A stretch of DNA of 33,454 nt from Bacteroidota bacterium. Lineage in GTDB: Bacteria > Bacteroidota > Bacteroidia > Chitinophagales > UBA2359. The stretch is taken from positions 1-33,454 of the forward strand of contig JAHDHP010000005.1 of the NCBI GenBank assembly GCA_020631245.1. Reading direction: 5' to 3'. The notes beneath the pieces are model-generated. The model did not search any database and was not told where the DNA came from. It saw only the letters and a program-made list of their open reading frames with translations. Both the position numbers and the translations under genes were made by a program. This document shows positions 24,393-33,310 of this stretch, piece by piece (position 1 is the stretch's first letter; the number at the start of each line of letters is the position of its first letter).

Positions 24393-25775
24393 ATGAGCGA
24401 AACTCACCAAACAGCTACCCGATCTATTCCGCGTGTTCCTTATTCTGAGAGTATCAAGAATATACAAAAAGCGGTTAGAAATCCTATTTCTGTGTTCTTT
24501 CCATATAAACGCAAGTATGGAAATATTTTTTCGATTCGATTGGGAGGAAATCAAGAGTTGATTATTCTTTCAGACCCGAAGTATATTCAGCAGGTGTTGC
24601 AAAAAAAGAATAAGATTTATCATAAAACGGAGGTGCAAACGGAAGGATTAGCGCAATATGTGGGCAAAGGTTTATTGACGAGTGAAGGAGAATATTGGTT
24701 GAAGCAAAGACGCTTGATTCAACCTGGGTTTCACCGCCCTAAATTGGCTGCTCTTGCGAGTGATATGTTGAATGAGGTGCGGGATTTTGAAACGAGTTTT
24801 GAGCCATATATCGACCAATTTGAGAGCTTCGATATGAAGAAGTATATGATGCACTTGACCTTCCGCATTGTATCTCGTTCTTTATTTGGTACGAGTGTTA
24901 CTTTTGATGAGTTGTTACAGATTGAACAGACGATTGAGGATATTCAAGCCTATTTTGTGAGTAAAACACGGCAGCCTTATTTGAAGCCTCTTTTTCATTT
25001 GATTGGTCGAGAGCAGTTTTATAATGAGATGTTGAAACTGTCGGATAAAATCATTTTCCGCACGATTAACGAGCGAAGACAAACCAATGGAGAGGAATAC
25101 CATGATTTGTTGGATATGTTAATGAAGAGCCGCTATGAGGATACGGGTGAGGGGATGACTGATCAGCAGCTACGCGATGAGAGTTTGATTTTGTTTGTGG
25201 CGGGCCATGAAACAACGGCAAATGCAATGACTTGGCTGTGGTATTTATTGGCACAACATCCGAAAGAGGTGCAAAAATTACGCGAGGAGGTAGATCGGGT
25301 GTTGGGTGATCGTAAGGAGATTACCTTTGCGGACTTACCCAATTTGGTGTATAATCGCCAGGTAATTGATGAGTCGATGCGCCTCTACCCGCCTGCTTGG
25401 ATTACAGATCGCATTGCAGTGGCTGATGATGTGATTGATGGTTATCTGATTCCGAAAGATAGTATTGTCTTGACCTTTATTTATGGGATGCATCGAGATG
25501 AGAACCTATGGCCAAAGGCGCATCACTTTATCCCTGAGCGGTTTAGTAAGGAAAATAAAAAGAAGCATACCAAATATGCTTACATTCCTTTTGGAGGTGG
25601 CCCTAGATTGTGTATTGGAAATAACTTCGCCTTGATGGAAATGCAAATCATACTCGCGCATTTGATACGCCAGTATGATTTTAGTATTGTGCCTGGTCAA
25701 AAGATTATTACTAAGCCTTTGGTGACCTTGCATCCTGATGGGGGGATGATGATGCGGATTAAACGAAAACGGTGA
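24393..25775 (+). CDS. Cytochrome P450 monooxygenase
   Basis: A 460-aa class of soluble bacterial P450 with every core motif: I-helix AGHETT at residues 270-275, ExxR as ESMR (327-330), the PERF segment 'FIPERF', and the heme-ligand loop FGGGPRLCIGN with the thiolate Cys at 407. 'WLKQRRLIQPGFH' is the C-helix WxxxR region. There is no N-terminal anchor and no fused reductase, so ferredoxin and reductase must come from elsewhere. The length and PPAW/GYLIP wording resemble the CYP4/CYP102-like clan of fatty-acid and isoprenoid hydroxylases. Divergence from two desaturase-like flavoproteins suggests joint tailoring of a carotenoid, sterol-like or lipid substrate, which is inference. Confidence 0.95.
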   Translation: MSETHQTATRSIPRVPYSESIKNIQKAVRNPISVFFPYKRKYGNIFSIRLGGNQELIILSDPKYIQQVLQKKNKIYHKTEVQTEGLAQYVGKGLLTSEGEYWLKQRRLIQPGFHRPKLAALASDMLNEVRDFETSFEPYIDQFESFDMKKYMMHLTFRIVSRSLFGTSVTFDELLQIEQTIEDIQAYFVSKTRQPYLKPLFHLIGREQFYNEMLKLSDKIIFRTINERRQTNGEEYHDLLDMLMKSRYEDTGEGMTDQQLRDESLILFVAGHETTANAMTWLWYLLAQHPKEVQKLREEVDRVLGDRKEITFADLPNLVYNRQVIDESMRLYPPAWITDRIAVADDVIDGYLIPKDSIVLTFIYGMHRDENLWPKAHHFIPERFSKENKKKHTKYAYIPFGGGPRLCIGNNFALMEMQIILAHLIRQYDFSIVPGQKIITKPLVTLHPDGGMMMRIKRKR

Positions 25776-25834
25776 AACGATTGAACGGTGGAACGGACTA
25801 CGATTGAACGATGATCGTTCAACCGTTCAACCAC
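25776..25834. repeat. Short-repeat spacer with hairpin between convergent genes
   Basis: Words of the type GATTGAACG and CCGTTCAACC form an inverted repeat. The best hairpin is TTGAACGAT-g-ATCGTTCAA (25804-25822), a 9-bp stem. It fills the whole gap between the P450 and the convergent multidomain gene and may act as a two-way terminator; T runs are absent. Confidence 0.55.
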
Positions 25835-28800
25835 TTAGTATCGTATAACCGTCACTCCCAACTTACTTGCATTCGGTTGATAAAGATTGAAATCGGCAAC
25901 GGTTACATTGGAGTCCATGTTTAAATCGCCCCAAATATAGCGGCTCACCAGAGAAGATTCGATTAAATAAACATCATTATAATCGCCTACGGTAATGACA
26001 CCATCTCCATCCATATCGCCTGTTATCATCGCTTGTACTGTACCTACTGTATTTAATTGATTAGCTCCTTCTAAGACCATACTTGGATCACTTAAATCGT
26101 AAGGGCTAGTGTTATTGACAGCCAATGGATTGGCGGTTGCAATATCAATATGATTACGATGACGAACGATGAGGTGATATGCCGCATTTGCATCGAGACT
26201 ATTGAAAGTCGCTCCTGCTGTTCCTGCCACATCCATCACCATTCCATCGGAACGTAGCCAACAAGCTTTGCTTTGTAAGACATTGTAATCAGCATCTCTC
26301 AATTCGATTAATATCCAATCGACCATATCACTAGGAATACTTGTCAATGCTTCAGTTCCTGCATAGTTATAAGGAGCAGCCTGATAAGGTTGATTTAATT
26401 CGATGAGGTTCTTGGTAGCTAAAATAGTACGCATCATTCCCATACTCATATCGTATGCTCCTTCGAGCTGTATTTGTAATTGTATGACACCTTGGTTTAA
26501 GAAGTCAAAACTCTCTGAACTGGTACAAAAACCATTGCTTACTTCTAAGGTATAAACTCCATCTTGAGTAGGACTATAAGAAGCACTTTCTGCTCCTACT
26601 ATTAAATCATCCCCGTAGTACCATTGGTAAGTAGTATAAGTTCCATCTGTTTGTAAAGCTTCATCTACAAGCGCAATACTCGGCACACTCGGATCTTCAT
26701 GAATGGTTACTTCTTCTTCTATCACAAAGCCATTGTAAGTATAGCTGATCGTATAGGTTCCGACTCCAATATCAGCAGGTATAAATTCGCTGATGGGGTC
26801 ATCATTCAAGAATAAGGAACCACCTGCTGGATTCAATTCGATATTGGTACTCGTTGCCGATATACAATAATCCGTTTCTAGATTTAAAATAGCTACGGCT
26901 ACTAGTTCAAAGGCATAACTAGCAGAGATAGTACTACAAGTACCATTTGTTACTTCTATTGTATAATCTCCATCTGCATTTGGGGAATAACTCGCTGTAG
27001 TTGCTCCACTAATTGGATTGCCATTAAAGTACCATTGGTACGTATCGAAGGTGCCAGCGATAGAAAGCACACCTGCCGATTCGCTAATGGTACCTGGCAT
27101 AGGCATAGCATCAACCGTTACTGTTTCATTGACTGATTGTCCATTGTATGTATAGGTCAAAATATAAGTTCCTGCTCCTAAGCTCGAAGGATCAAAGCTG
27201 GCTACAGCGTCTCCATCTACATATAATTGTCCTCCTGCGGGACTTAGATTAATACCCGTACTTGTTTCACTTTCACAATAATTACTTTCTACATCCAATA
27301 TCTGTACAACTACAAATTCAAAAGCATAAGCAGCAGTAGTCGCACTACAAATACCGCTCGTTACTTCTATTGTATAATCGCCATCAGCTGTTGGTGCGTG
27401 ACTCGCTGTAGTTGCTCCACTAATTGGATTGCCATTAAAGTACCATTGGTACGTATCGAAGGTGCCAGCGATAGAAAGCACACCTGCCGATTCGCTAATG
27501 GTACCTGGCATAGGCATAGCATCAACCGTTACTGTTTCATTGACTGATTGTCCATTGTATGTATAGGTCAAAATATAAGTTCCTGCTCCTAAGCTCGAAG
27601 GATCAAAGCTGGCTACAGCGTCTCCATCTACATATAATTGTCCTCCTGCGGGACTTAGATTAATACCCGTACTCGTTTCACTTTCACAATAATTACTTTC
27701 TACATCCAGTATTTGAACAACTACTAATTCGTAAGCATAAACACCAGATACATCACTACAATATCCACTAGCAATTTCTACTTGGTAATCGCCATCCACG
27801 GTTGGCGTATACGTAGCCCCAATAGCCCCACTAATCGGATTCCCATCCAAATACCATTGGTAGCTATCGTAGGTACTAGGTACTGATAAAGTTCCACCAC
27901 TTTCGGTGATACTTGGAAGCGTAGGCAAAGCATCTACTGTTACTGTGACATTATCCGAACTACTTGCATAGGTATAGGTGAGTGTATGCATTCCAGGCCC
28001 CGCAGCCGATGGATCAAATGTATTGGCACTTACTCCTGTTCCGCTAAGCGTCCCTCCAGCAGGTATCAATTGCAAACTACTAGTTGTTTCTGTTTCACAA
28101 TATCCTTCTACTAAATTGGTAATACTGGCGGCTGGTGGATTGGGTAATCCTTCTGTATATTGTAGAATGGTAATCATCATTTCATTGGTACTCTGCAAAC
28201 CAAAGGTGACCAAACTATTAGATGAATTATAATAACTCGCTTCTTGAATTAAGCCTTGTCCAGCGGGTAGCTGATAAAAAGGATCGAAATAACGAATGGG
28301 TTGATGTTCCCAATCATAATAACCCTGATTAAAATCGTCTGTATAATTATAAAAGCCCTCATACAACTGCTCTCCTTTACTGTTTCCTTCCTTAACATAC
28401 ACATCGAAATCAGTTCCATATTGATGAGTATGAGAGGTCATCATCCATATAAACCAATCTTGGTTGTTGTTGATATTTCCAGAAAAGTTAGAGGTTTGAT
28501 TAGGAGGTAAAAAGAGGCTAGTATATAAAAACAACTCCGACTTCATTTCATATTCTGCTGTTCCCGTAGCTTGGGTATACACATTCATATAAACATCCGT
28601 AGGAGCAGGTCCTATATTACTATAATTAGGGACGTGGTAATTTAAATCTAATATGGTATTTTCATCCCAAAAGAAAGCCGTTCCAGCAGGTAGCTCAATG
28701 TTATCATCATACTGCCAAACAGCGACTAAGTCTTCATTACTATCGGTAAAAGGATTATTAAACAAGGAAATATCGCGCAGTCCTTCATCATAATTACTAG

Positions 28801-29473
28801 CATCCGAGCGATCCAGTTTATACAAGATATAGTGATGCGACAAATCACTCATTTTCACATCTACTCGACTAATTTCTGTGGCTCCTGTCAATTGAGGATC
28901 ATATTTCATCATAAACTCATCCTCTTGTCCAGGCGGAATAAAGATAGGTCCCATATGTACTTGAAATCCTTGCCCAGGAGCAGGCGGTGCAGGACGTGTC
29001 ACCGGAGGTACTCCCCCATCTATATAATATTCATCAATTACTGCCTCATCAACGACTTCACCTGTTGATGGTGATCCCATAATAATCCATTGTCGAACCA
29101 TTTCGACTTCAATATCCGTCAATCCTGCGTGATTTGGATCTGTAGGAGCTACAGCTCCATCTTCCGCATCAATCAACCCATTATTTAATTTGAGTAAGAA
29201 ATGACTACGATACGGATAACCAGGCGATACTCGTTTATGTCCATCACTCATCGCTCCACCATCGGAAGGATCAACATTGACAATAGCATTATACAAATCG
29301 GTATGCGTACCACTCAAATCAAGCCCTGCTGCTGCCGAGGCGTCATGACAACCAGCAACTGCACAACCATTGGTTTGTACAATTTGATGCACTCGCTCAA
29401 GCGTAGAAATAGCAAAACTGAAAGTGGAAAAAAAACAAATCAGTAGTAGGGAAAGGGTAATGTGTTTCATCAT
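25835..29473 (-). CDS. Secreted CX3CH-cytochrome/copper-monooxygenase-like/Ig/dockerin-like protein
   Basis: A 1212-aa exported protein. From the ATG at 29473 the signal peptide is MMKHITLSLLLICFFSTFSF-A. Domains in order: residues 37-43, CAVAGCH, a heme-type motif with three rather than two residues between the cysteines, in a planctomycete-cytochrome-like segment of about 100 residues; residues 170-450, a domain matching copper type II ascorbate-dependent monooxygenases, with HH at 213-214, a single His at 280, H.H at 348 and 350 (TSHTHQYG) and a Met near 432, all positions of the two copper sites of PHM; then Ig/PKD-like repeats with 'YQWY.NG.PI.GA' and 'DGDY..EV.NG.C'; finally two dockerin-type calcium loops (GDMDGDGVITVGDYN, GDLNMDSNVTVADFN). 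No T9SS type A domain is evident. The role is unknown; oxidative chemistry at the cell surface is plausible. Confidence 0.88.
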   Translation of the reverse strand: MMKHITLSLLLICFFSTFSFAISTLERVHQIVQTNGCAVAGCHDASAAAGLDLSGTHTDLYNAIVNVDPSDGGAMSDGHKRVSPGYPYRSHFLLKLNNGLIDAEDGAVAPTDPNHAGLTDIEVEMVRQWIIMGSPSTGEVVDEAVIDEYYIDGGVPPVTRPAPPAPGQGFQVHMGPIFIPPGQEDEFMMKYDPQLTGATEISRVDVKMSDLSHHYILYKLDRSDASNYDEGLRDISLFNNPFTDSNEDLVAVWQYDDNIELPAGTAFFWDENTILDLNYHVPNYSNIGPAPTDVYMNVYTQATGTAEYEMKSELFLYTSLFLPPNQTSNFSGNINNNQDWFIWMMTSHTHQYGTDFDVYVKEGNSKGEQLYEGFYNYTDDFNQGYYDWEHQPIRYFDPFYQLPAGQGLIQEASYYNSSNSLVTFGLQSTNEMMITILQYTEGLPNPPAASITNLVEGYCETETTSSLQLIPAGGTLSGTGVSANTFDPSAAGPGMHTLTYTYASSSDNVTVTVDALPTLPSITESGGTLSVPSTYDSYQWYLDGNPISGAIGATYTPTVDGDYQVEIASGYCSDVSGVYAYELVVVQILDVESNYCESETSTGINLSPAGGQLYVDGDAVASFDPSSLGAGTYILTYTYNGQSVNETVTVDAMPMPGTISESAGVLSIAGTFDTYQWYFNGNPISGATTASHAPTADGDYTIEVTSGICSATTAAYAFEFVVVQILDVESNYCESETSTGINLSPAGGQLYVDGDAVASFDPSSLGAGTYILTYTYNGQSVNETVTVDAMPMPGTISESAGVLSIAGTFDTYQWYFNGNPISGATTASYSPNADGDYTIEVTNGTCSTISASYAFELVAVAILNLETDYCISATSTNIELNPAGGSLFLNDDPISEFIPADIGVGTYTISYTYNGFVIEEEVTIHEDPSVPSIALVDEALQTDGTYTTYQWYYGDDLIVGAESASYSPTQDGVYTLEVSNGFCTSSESFDFLNQGVIQLQIQLEGAYDMSMGMMRTILATKNLIELNQPYQAAPYNYAGTEALTSIPSDMVDWILIELRDADYNVLQSKACWLRSDGMVMDVAGTAGATFNSLDANAAYHLIVRHRNHIDIATANPLAVNNTSPYDLSDPSMVLEGANQLNTVGTVQAMITGDMDGDGVITVGDYNDVYLIESSLVSRYIWGDLNMDSNVTVADFNLYQPNASKLGVTVIRY
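26990..27673 (-). repeat. 411-bp intragenic duplication with 273 identical bases
   Basis: Bases 26990-27262 and 27401-27673 appear identical and are exactly 411 bp apart, 137 codons, so the duplicated Ig-like module stays in frame. The flanks (26940-26989, 27263-27310) diverge gradually. This is a recent duplication or gene-conversion product inside the multidomain gene. Confidence 0.88.
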
Positions 29474-29805
29474 AATTATTTTTCTTTCCCTAAAGATAAT
29501 CATTTATTTTTCTTTACTTATATGTAAAGGGCACCAAATCCTCAATATAAACCGATTGATTAGAATGATAGTTTTTCATATGCTTAAAATTTAGTTAGTC
29601 TACAAAATACATTGAGTGCAAATTATCATATTACAAGGATACTTCTTTACTCGTATTAACTAAACTTTTATCTGCCAATGGGAATAATGCTACTGCGAAT
29701 GCGCTTCAAACAAGGCAAAAAAGCACTTCATAGGCAAAAAACAAGCACTCGTTTACAAAAACCATTTTTTTGTTTACAAATTCAAGCATTACACTTTTAT
29801 TTTCT
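29474..29805. other. AT-rich intergenic region
   Basis: A gap of 332 bases before structured element copy C. It has a short inverted repeat CTTTAC-TTATAT-GTAAAG (29512-29529) upstream of the multidomain gene and a run of AAAAAACAAGCA-type words near 29720-29760. Nothing codes convincingly. Confidence 0.45.
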
Positions 29806-30025
29806 GGGCGTATCCAAGCCGCAATATGCCTACCCACTTGTTCATGCGATAACGCATGAATCGGCAGACGCTTATACTGCGGCTTGGTCGGGCTATCCGT
29901 TTGTAGTTGGCTCATAGAAAACATATTCGGCTAGGTTGCCTAGCAGTGTCTTCCTCCGTCAGCCCTGCTAGGCAAAGCCTCATTATGTTTCTATTTCTCC
30001 AAGCTACCACTATTATCCCTTACGC
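29806..30025 (+). repeat. Structured dispersed element, copy C
   Basis: It starts GGGCGTATCC and ends ATCCCTTACGC, with GCGT/ACGC able to pair. Hairpin one is AAGCCGCAATAT with ATACTGCGGCTT, nesting TTCATGCG/CGCATGAA as in copy A. The core GGTCGGGCTATCCGTTTGTA is identical to copy A. Hairpin two is GCCTAGCAG/CTGCTAGGC (29938-29973) around the loop TGTCTTCC...GTCAGCC. It lies 34 bases past the PhoD gene's stop codon, on the opposite strand. Confidence 0.87.
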
Positions 30026-30059
30026 AAAAGTCCATGATTGGGTGATTTGCGTCCAACCC

Positions 30060-31535
30060 TCAATCTTTCTTCGTTGAATGATAGACTCTAAATGATTTGA
30101 CCACTTCATTATCCTCATCAATAATACTCAACTCCACGTATTCATCTTTTTCGATGCGTACTTTTCCAAATCCGTTTTTTATATTTTTACTTCCTAGTCC
30201 GTTCCCTCCCTGATTCCAAACCTTCTTTTTCAGCCGATATTTTAGGGTCATCATACCTATTAGTTTGACATATTTAGCAGCATGGGTTTTGCCCACACTT
30301 AAGCCACTCGTATTTAATTCAGGTAATCCAGCATTTTTGCCATCATCCATTACATTGTGGTGGGTATCACCACTTATCACAATTACATCTTTGATATTTT
30401 CTTGCTCCAAGAAAGCATAAAAATCAGCCATTTCATGTGGGAAGCCTGCCCAATAATTGGAATAGCCTGCCGCCATTTTAAAGGCACTATATCCTTTTGC
30501 CGAAAAGCGTTGTAAACTCACTCCTGCATGAATGAGTTTGACCATGTTTTTATTCAAGGGCACTCCACTTACAATAAACTTCCAATCGGCAGTTGAATTT
30601 TTAAGTCCTTCTTTGAGCCAATCCAATTGCTTTTCACCAAATAGCTGGTGTTCGGGCTTGGGTCTAAATCGCCATCTTCCGCGTTTGTTTTGCTCGAATA
30701 ATGCTTGTGTTGGCTGTGGGCGAGAGGAACAACGATCTAGGACAAAAAACTCCGCATTGCCCATCTTGAAAGAGTGATGAATGGCTTCGGCGGTATCGGG
30801 CATTTCGTAGTGGGGAAAAAACTCACAATAGCCTTTTACAGCATTGCGATGCCAAGCGTAGGGGAAAGTATCTACCGTAAAATAGTTTTGGGTACGCATC
30901 ATTCCTTTTCGCTCAAAACCAGAGCCACTCGAATGAAAACGTCCGCTATCATTGTTGACATGATCGTGGTCATCAAAGACATAATTGATGGGAAGTTGGG
31001 TAAGCATTTCTTTCATTATATTTTCATTGTATCTAATATTGTAAGCTTCCGCAACTTTGGTATAATCACTCGTATAGTCATCCCCTAACTTTACATCGGG
31101 ATAGGCATAATCACCAAGATGCATAAAGAAGAGTGGATCATGTTTGGGCATCACCTCGAATACTTTCATGTTATCTGTTTCTTGGCAGGAACCAGTAACA
31201 AAGGTATAGGTGCCTTTCTCCCCTACTTTGGGAAATGTTTTGAAGTTGCCTGCTAATTGCTGATCTGTGGTGCTGACATTAAATTTGTAATCTTGATAAG
31301 GCTCTAAATTGCTTATTTCAAATGCTACAAATCCATTGCTGCGTATTTCTTTTTCTACTTGTATCTCTTCTTTCCCATTTTCTACTAATAATTTGACTTC
31401 TCCTTTACCCGATATTTGCACGATAATAGTGGCTGAATGGTCGGTAACAGCTCCTATGATTGGACCTGAAATGATGTTTTGTGCTGCTAAAGAAAAGCTA
31501 AAAAAGAAAAGGTATAAACTAAATATAAATCGCAT
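30060..31535 (-). CDS. phoD: PhoD-family alkaline phosphatase/phosphodiesterase
   Basis: A 491-aa exported enzyme with a plain signal peptide (MRFIFSLYLFFFSFSLAA-Q), not a twin-arginine one as in Bacillus PhoD. After an N-terminal beta-sandwich (residues 20-105) comes the metallophosphatase domain: 'TFVTGSCQETD', 'MHLGDYAYPDVKL' (metal Asp), 'YVFDDHDHVNND' (D/H ligands), and 'VVISGDTHHNVM' (His pair). These are the metal-binding blocks of PhoD, a calcium/iron-dependent phosphatase that releases phosphate from phosphodiesters and monoesters in the periplasm or outside. A phosphate-starvation role is expected of the family; no PhoB-like box was sought in detail. A promoter-like sequence sits upstream. 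Confidence 0.9.
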   Translation of the reverse strand: MRFIFSLYLFFFSFSLAAQNIISGPIIGAVTDHSATIIVQISGKGEVKLLVENGKEEIQVEKEIRSNGFVAFEISNLEPYQDYKFNVSTTDQQLAGNFKTFPKVGEKGTYTFVTGSCQETDNMKVFEVMPKHDPLFFMHLGDYAYPDVKLGDDYTSDYTKVAEAYNIRYNENIMKEMLTQLPINYVFDDHDHVNNDSGRFHSSGSGFERKGMMRTQNYFTVDTFPYAWHRNAVKGYCEFFPHYEMPDTAEAIHHSFKMGNAEFFVLDRCSSRPQPTQALFEQNKRGRWRFRPKPEHQLFGEKQLDWLKEGLKNSTADWKFIVSGVPLNKNMVKLIHAGVSLQRFSAKGYSAFKMAAGYSNYWAGFPHEMADFYAFLEQENIKDVIVISGDTHHNVMDDGKNAGLPELNTSGLSVGKTHAAKYVKLIGMMTLKYRLKKKVWNQGGNGLGSKNIKNGFGKVRIEKDEYVELSIIDEDNEVVKSFRVYHSTKKD

Positions 31536-31563
31536 AATTGATTATTACTAGTGGCAGAAGGAA

Positions 31564-31595
31564 CAAAGATATGTAATAATTGACGATAGAACGAA
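31564..31595 (-). promoter_or_regulatory. Candidate promoter of the PhoD gene
   Basis: On the minus strand TTCG, a 20-base spacer and TATCTTTG match TTTG-N20-TAnnTTTG with one -33 mismatch. Transcription would start about 20 bases before the ATG at 31535. Confidence 0.45.
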
Positions 31596-31600
31596 AAATG

Positions 31601-31621
31601 GTGCGAAGTGCGAAGTGCGAG
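31601..31621. repeat. Three tandem 7-bp repeats
   Basis: GTGCGAA, GTGCGAA, GTGCGAG occur head to tail between two divergent genes. This is a short slippage-prone tract of the kind also seen at 1-32 and 24214-24295. Confidence 0.75.
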
Positions 31622-31730
31622 GAAAAAACGTTCATTGTTGATCATCAAGTCGTCTATTTTTTTGTATATTTATAAAATCATATACTCGGAAGGAATATGG
31701 GAAGATTTTCTTAATCTTAAAGATATTCAG

Positions 31731-33170
31731 ATGAAAACCTATCTTATTACTTATCTACTTCTTTTTTTTAGTTTTTACTCCTACTCGCAAACGCAAGATT
31801 GGAAAGTTTATAATACAGAAACCTCGGCTATTCCTAGCAACTTTGTTAATGATATGTGTTATGATGAAGCAGCAGATGCCTTCTGGTTAGCAACTATTGG
31901 TGAAGGGCTTGTTCATTGGGACAAAGGTGACAAATGGACGGCCTATAATACCCAAAATTCAAAGATTCCTAATGATTCTATTTTCTATGTGATGCAAACA
32001 AAGGATCAACAAAATATGTGGGTTGCCACTTTTGGCGGTGGACTCGTTCATATTGATTCTAAGAAAAACATGCAGGTATATGATCGCGAAAACTCCGATT
32101 TACCTTCTAATTTTGTTACGCGCATTGTAGAAGATAATCAAGGTAATTTGTGGATTACGACTTTAGAGTTTATGTCGGTTATGGTGGATAATGTCGAGAA
32201 TGGAGGTATCGTAAAAATTGATAAAACGGGTAATTGGACGGTATTTAATAAAGAGAACTCTCCCCTACCCACCAATAATGTATTTTCTTTGGCTGTTGAC
32301 CAAAACGATCATGTTTGGGTGGGTACTATCAATGCAGCAAGTCCTACCGAAATCCTAGAAGATGGTGCTGGATTAGTGCGTATTCCACCAGAAGGAGAAT
32401 GGGAAATTTATAATACCGAGAACTCGCTAATTCCTAGTAATAATATTATGGATATAATTATTGATGACTCTAATTCACTATGGTTTGGCGATTTACATGG
32501 TAATCTTACTTTATTTTGTCCGTATGAAACGAATCCCGTTTATGATTTTATGCAGCATTTTTTGGATGGGCAAGATGGCTGGTTAACTTTAAAAAACGAA
32601 CTATTATTTAATAATCAGATTTTATGTTTAGCAACCAATAGGGAACAAAATGCTATCTATCTAGGAGTTGGTCCACCTGACTTGCTTTGTTTTCCAATTA
32701 TAAATCCTACTGCCCCACCTCCATCAGGAATTTTTTACTTCACACCTCAAATGGATCAAGGAAACTTTAGTACAGAAGATCATCCCATCGCTGATTTTCC
32801 AGTGAATGATATTTTTGTCGATATGAATAATCAAGCGTGGATTGCTACTCAGGGTGGTGGTATTGCTCATTCTGTAAATTCAACTTCTAGTCCCACATTT
32901 GACTCTACCACTATTTCTTTGCATATTTATCCGAACCCTGTACAAGAACAGTTACAAATGGAAGTAACACTTCCTGCTCATCAATTGGTAGAAGTGCGTC
33001 TGTATGATATTCAAGGACGTGTTTGTGTGCAGCAGTCATGGCAGCATTTACAATCGGGCGTACAGCCATTAAGTGTTCCTTTGTCTACTGATGTCCATGC
33101 AGGTAGTTATGTTTTGGAATTGTTGATAGATGGCGAGCAAGTGAAGGTGGAGAAATTGGTGAAGGAATGA
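31731..33170 (+). CDS. Two-component-propeller-like secreted protein, T9SS cargo
   Basis: A 479-aa exported protein. I chose the ATG at 31731 because it starts a signal peptide (MKTYLITYLLLFFSFYSYSQ); the upstream in-frame extension runs through the tandem repeats and lacks export character. The body has repeats of the two-component regulator propeller type: 'W..[YF]N.[EQ]NS.[IL]P.N.[IV]....D....LWV.T.G.GL', with clear units around WKVYNTETSAIPSNFV, WTAYNTQNSKIPND, VYDRENSDLPSNFV, WTVFNKENSPLPTNNV and WEIYNTENSLIPSNNI. The C-terminus (IYPNPVQEQLQMEV, VRLYDIQGRVCVQ, HAGSYVLELLIDG) is a T9SS type A sorting domain. There is no kinase or membrane segment, so it is a free secreted propeller, not a sensor. 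Confidence 0.9.
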   Translation: MKTYLITYLLLFFSFYSYSQTQDWKVYNTETSAIPSNFVNDMCYDEAADAFWLATIGEGLVHWDKGDKWTAYNTQNSKIPNDSIFYVMQTKDQQNMWVATFGGGLVHIDSKKNMQVYDRENSDLPSNFVTRIVEDNQGNLWITTLEFMSVMVDNVENGGIVKIDKTGNWTVFNKENSPLPTNNVFSLAVDQNDHVWVGTINAASPTEILEDGAGLVRIPPEGEWEIYNTENSLIPSNNIMDIIIDDSNSLWFGDLHGNLTLFCPYETNPVYDFMQHFLDGQDGWLTLKNELLFNNQILCLATNREQNAIYLGVGPPDLLCFPIINPTAPPPSGIFYFTPQMDQGNFSTEDHPIADFPVNDIFVDMNNQAWIATQGGGIAHSVNSTSSPTFDSTTISLHIYPNPVQEQLQMEVTLPAHQLVEVRLYDIQGRVCVQQSWQHLQSGVQPLSVPLSTDVHAGSYVLELLIDGEQVKVEKLVKE

Positions 33171-33174
33171 TACT

Positions 33175-33205
33175 AAAAAAGGCAACAAACATAATGTTTG
33201 CTGCC
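33175..33205 (-). terminator. Terminator for the gene at the window end
   Basis: On the minus strand GGCAGCAAACAT-T-ATGTTTGTTGCC forms a 12-bp stem with one G-T pair followed by six T residues. It points at the partial gene 33311-33454 and lies just beyond the stop of the propeller gene, whose 3' end may also use the hairpin. Confidence 0.7.
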
Positions 33206-33310
33206 CTATCAATTTAGGCACAATAATGATACTTTAATTAGCAATATCAAATACGCATGAGGACCTAACCCATGATATTGTGTACCTCTATTAATTTATA
33301 AATTTGTTCG

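Noticed and set aside
29512-29529. CTTTAC/GTAAAG inverted repeat as operator
   Set aside because: Six-base arms in AT-rich DNA occur often by chance and no promoter is aligned with it.
31608-31730. N-terminal extension of the propeller protein
   Set aside because: It starts in a 7-bp tandem repeat and hides the signal peptide that begins at 31731.
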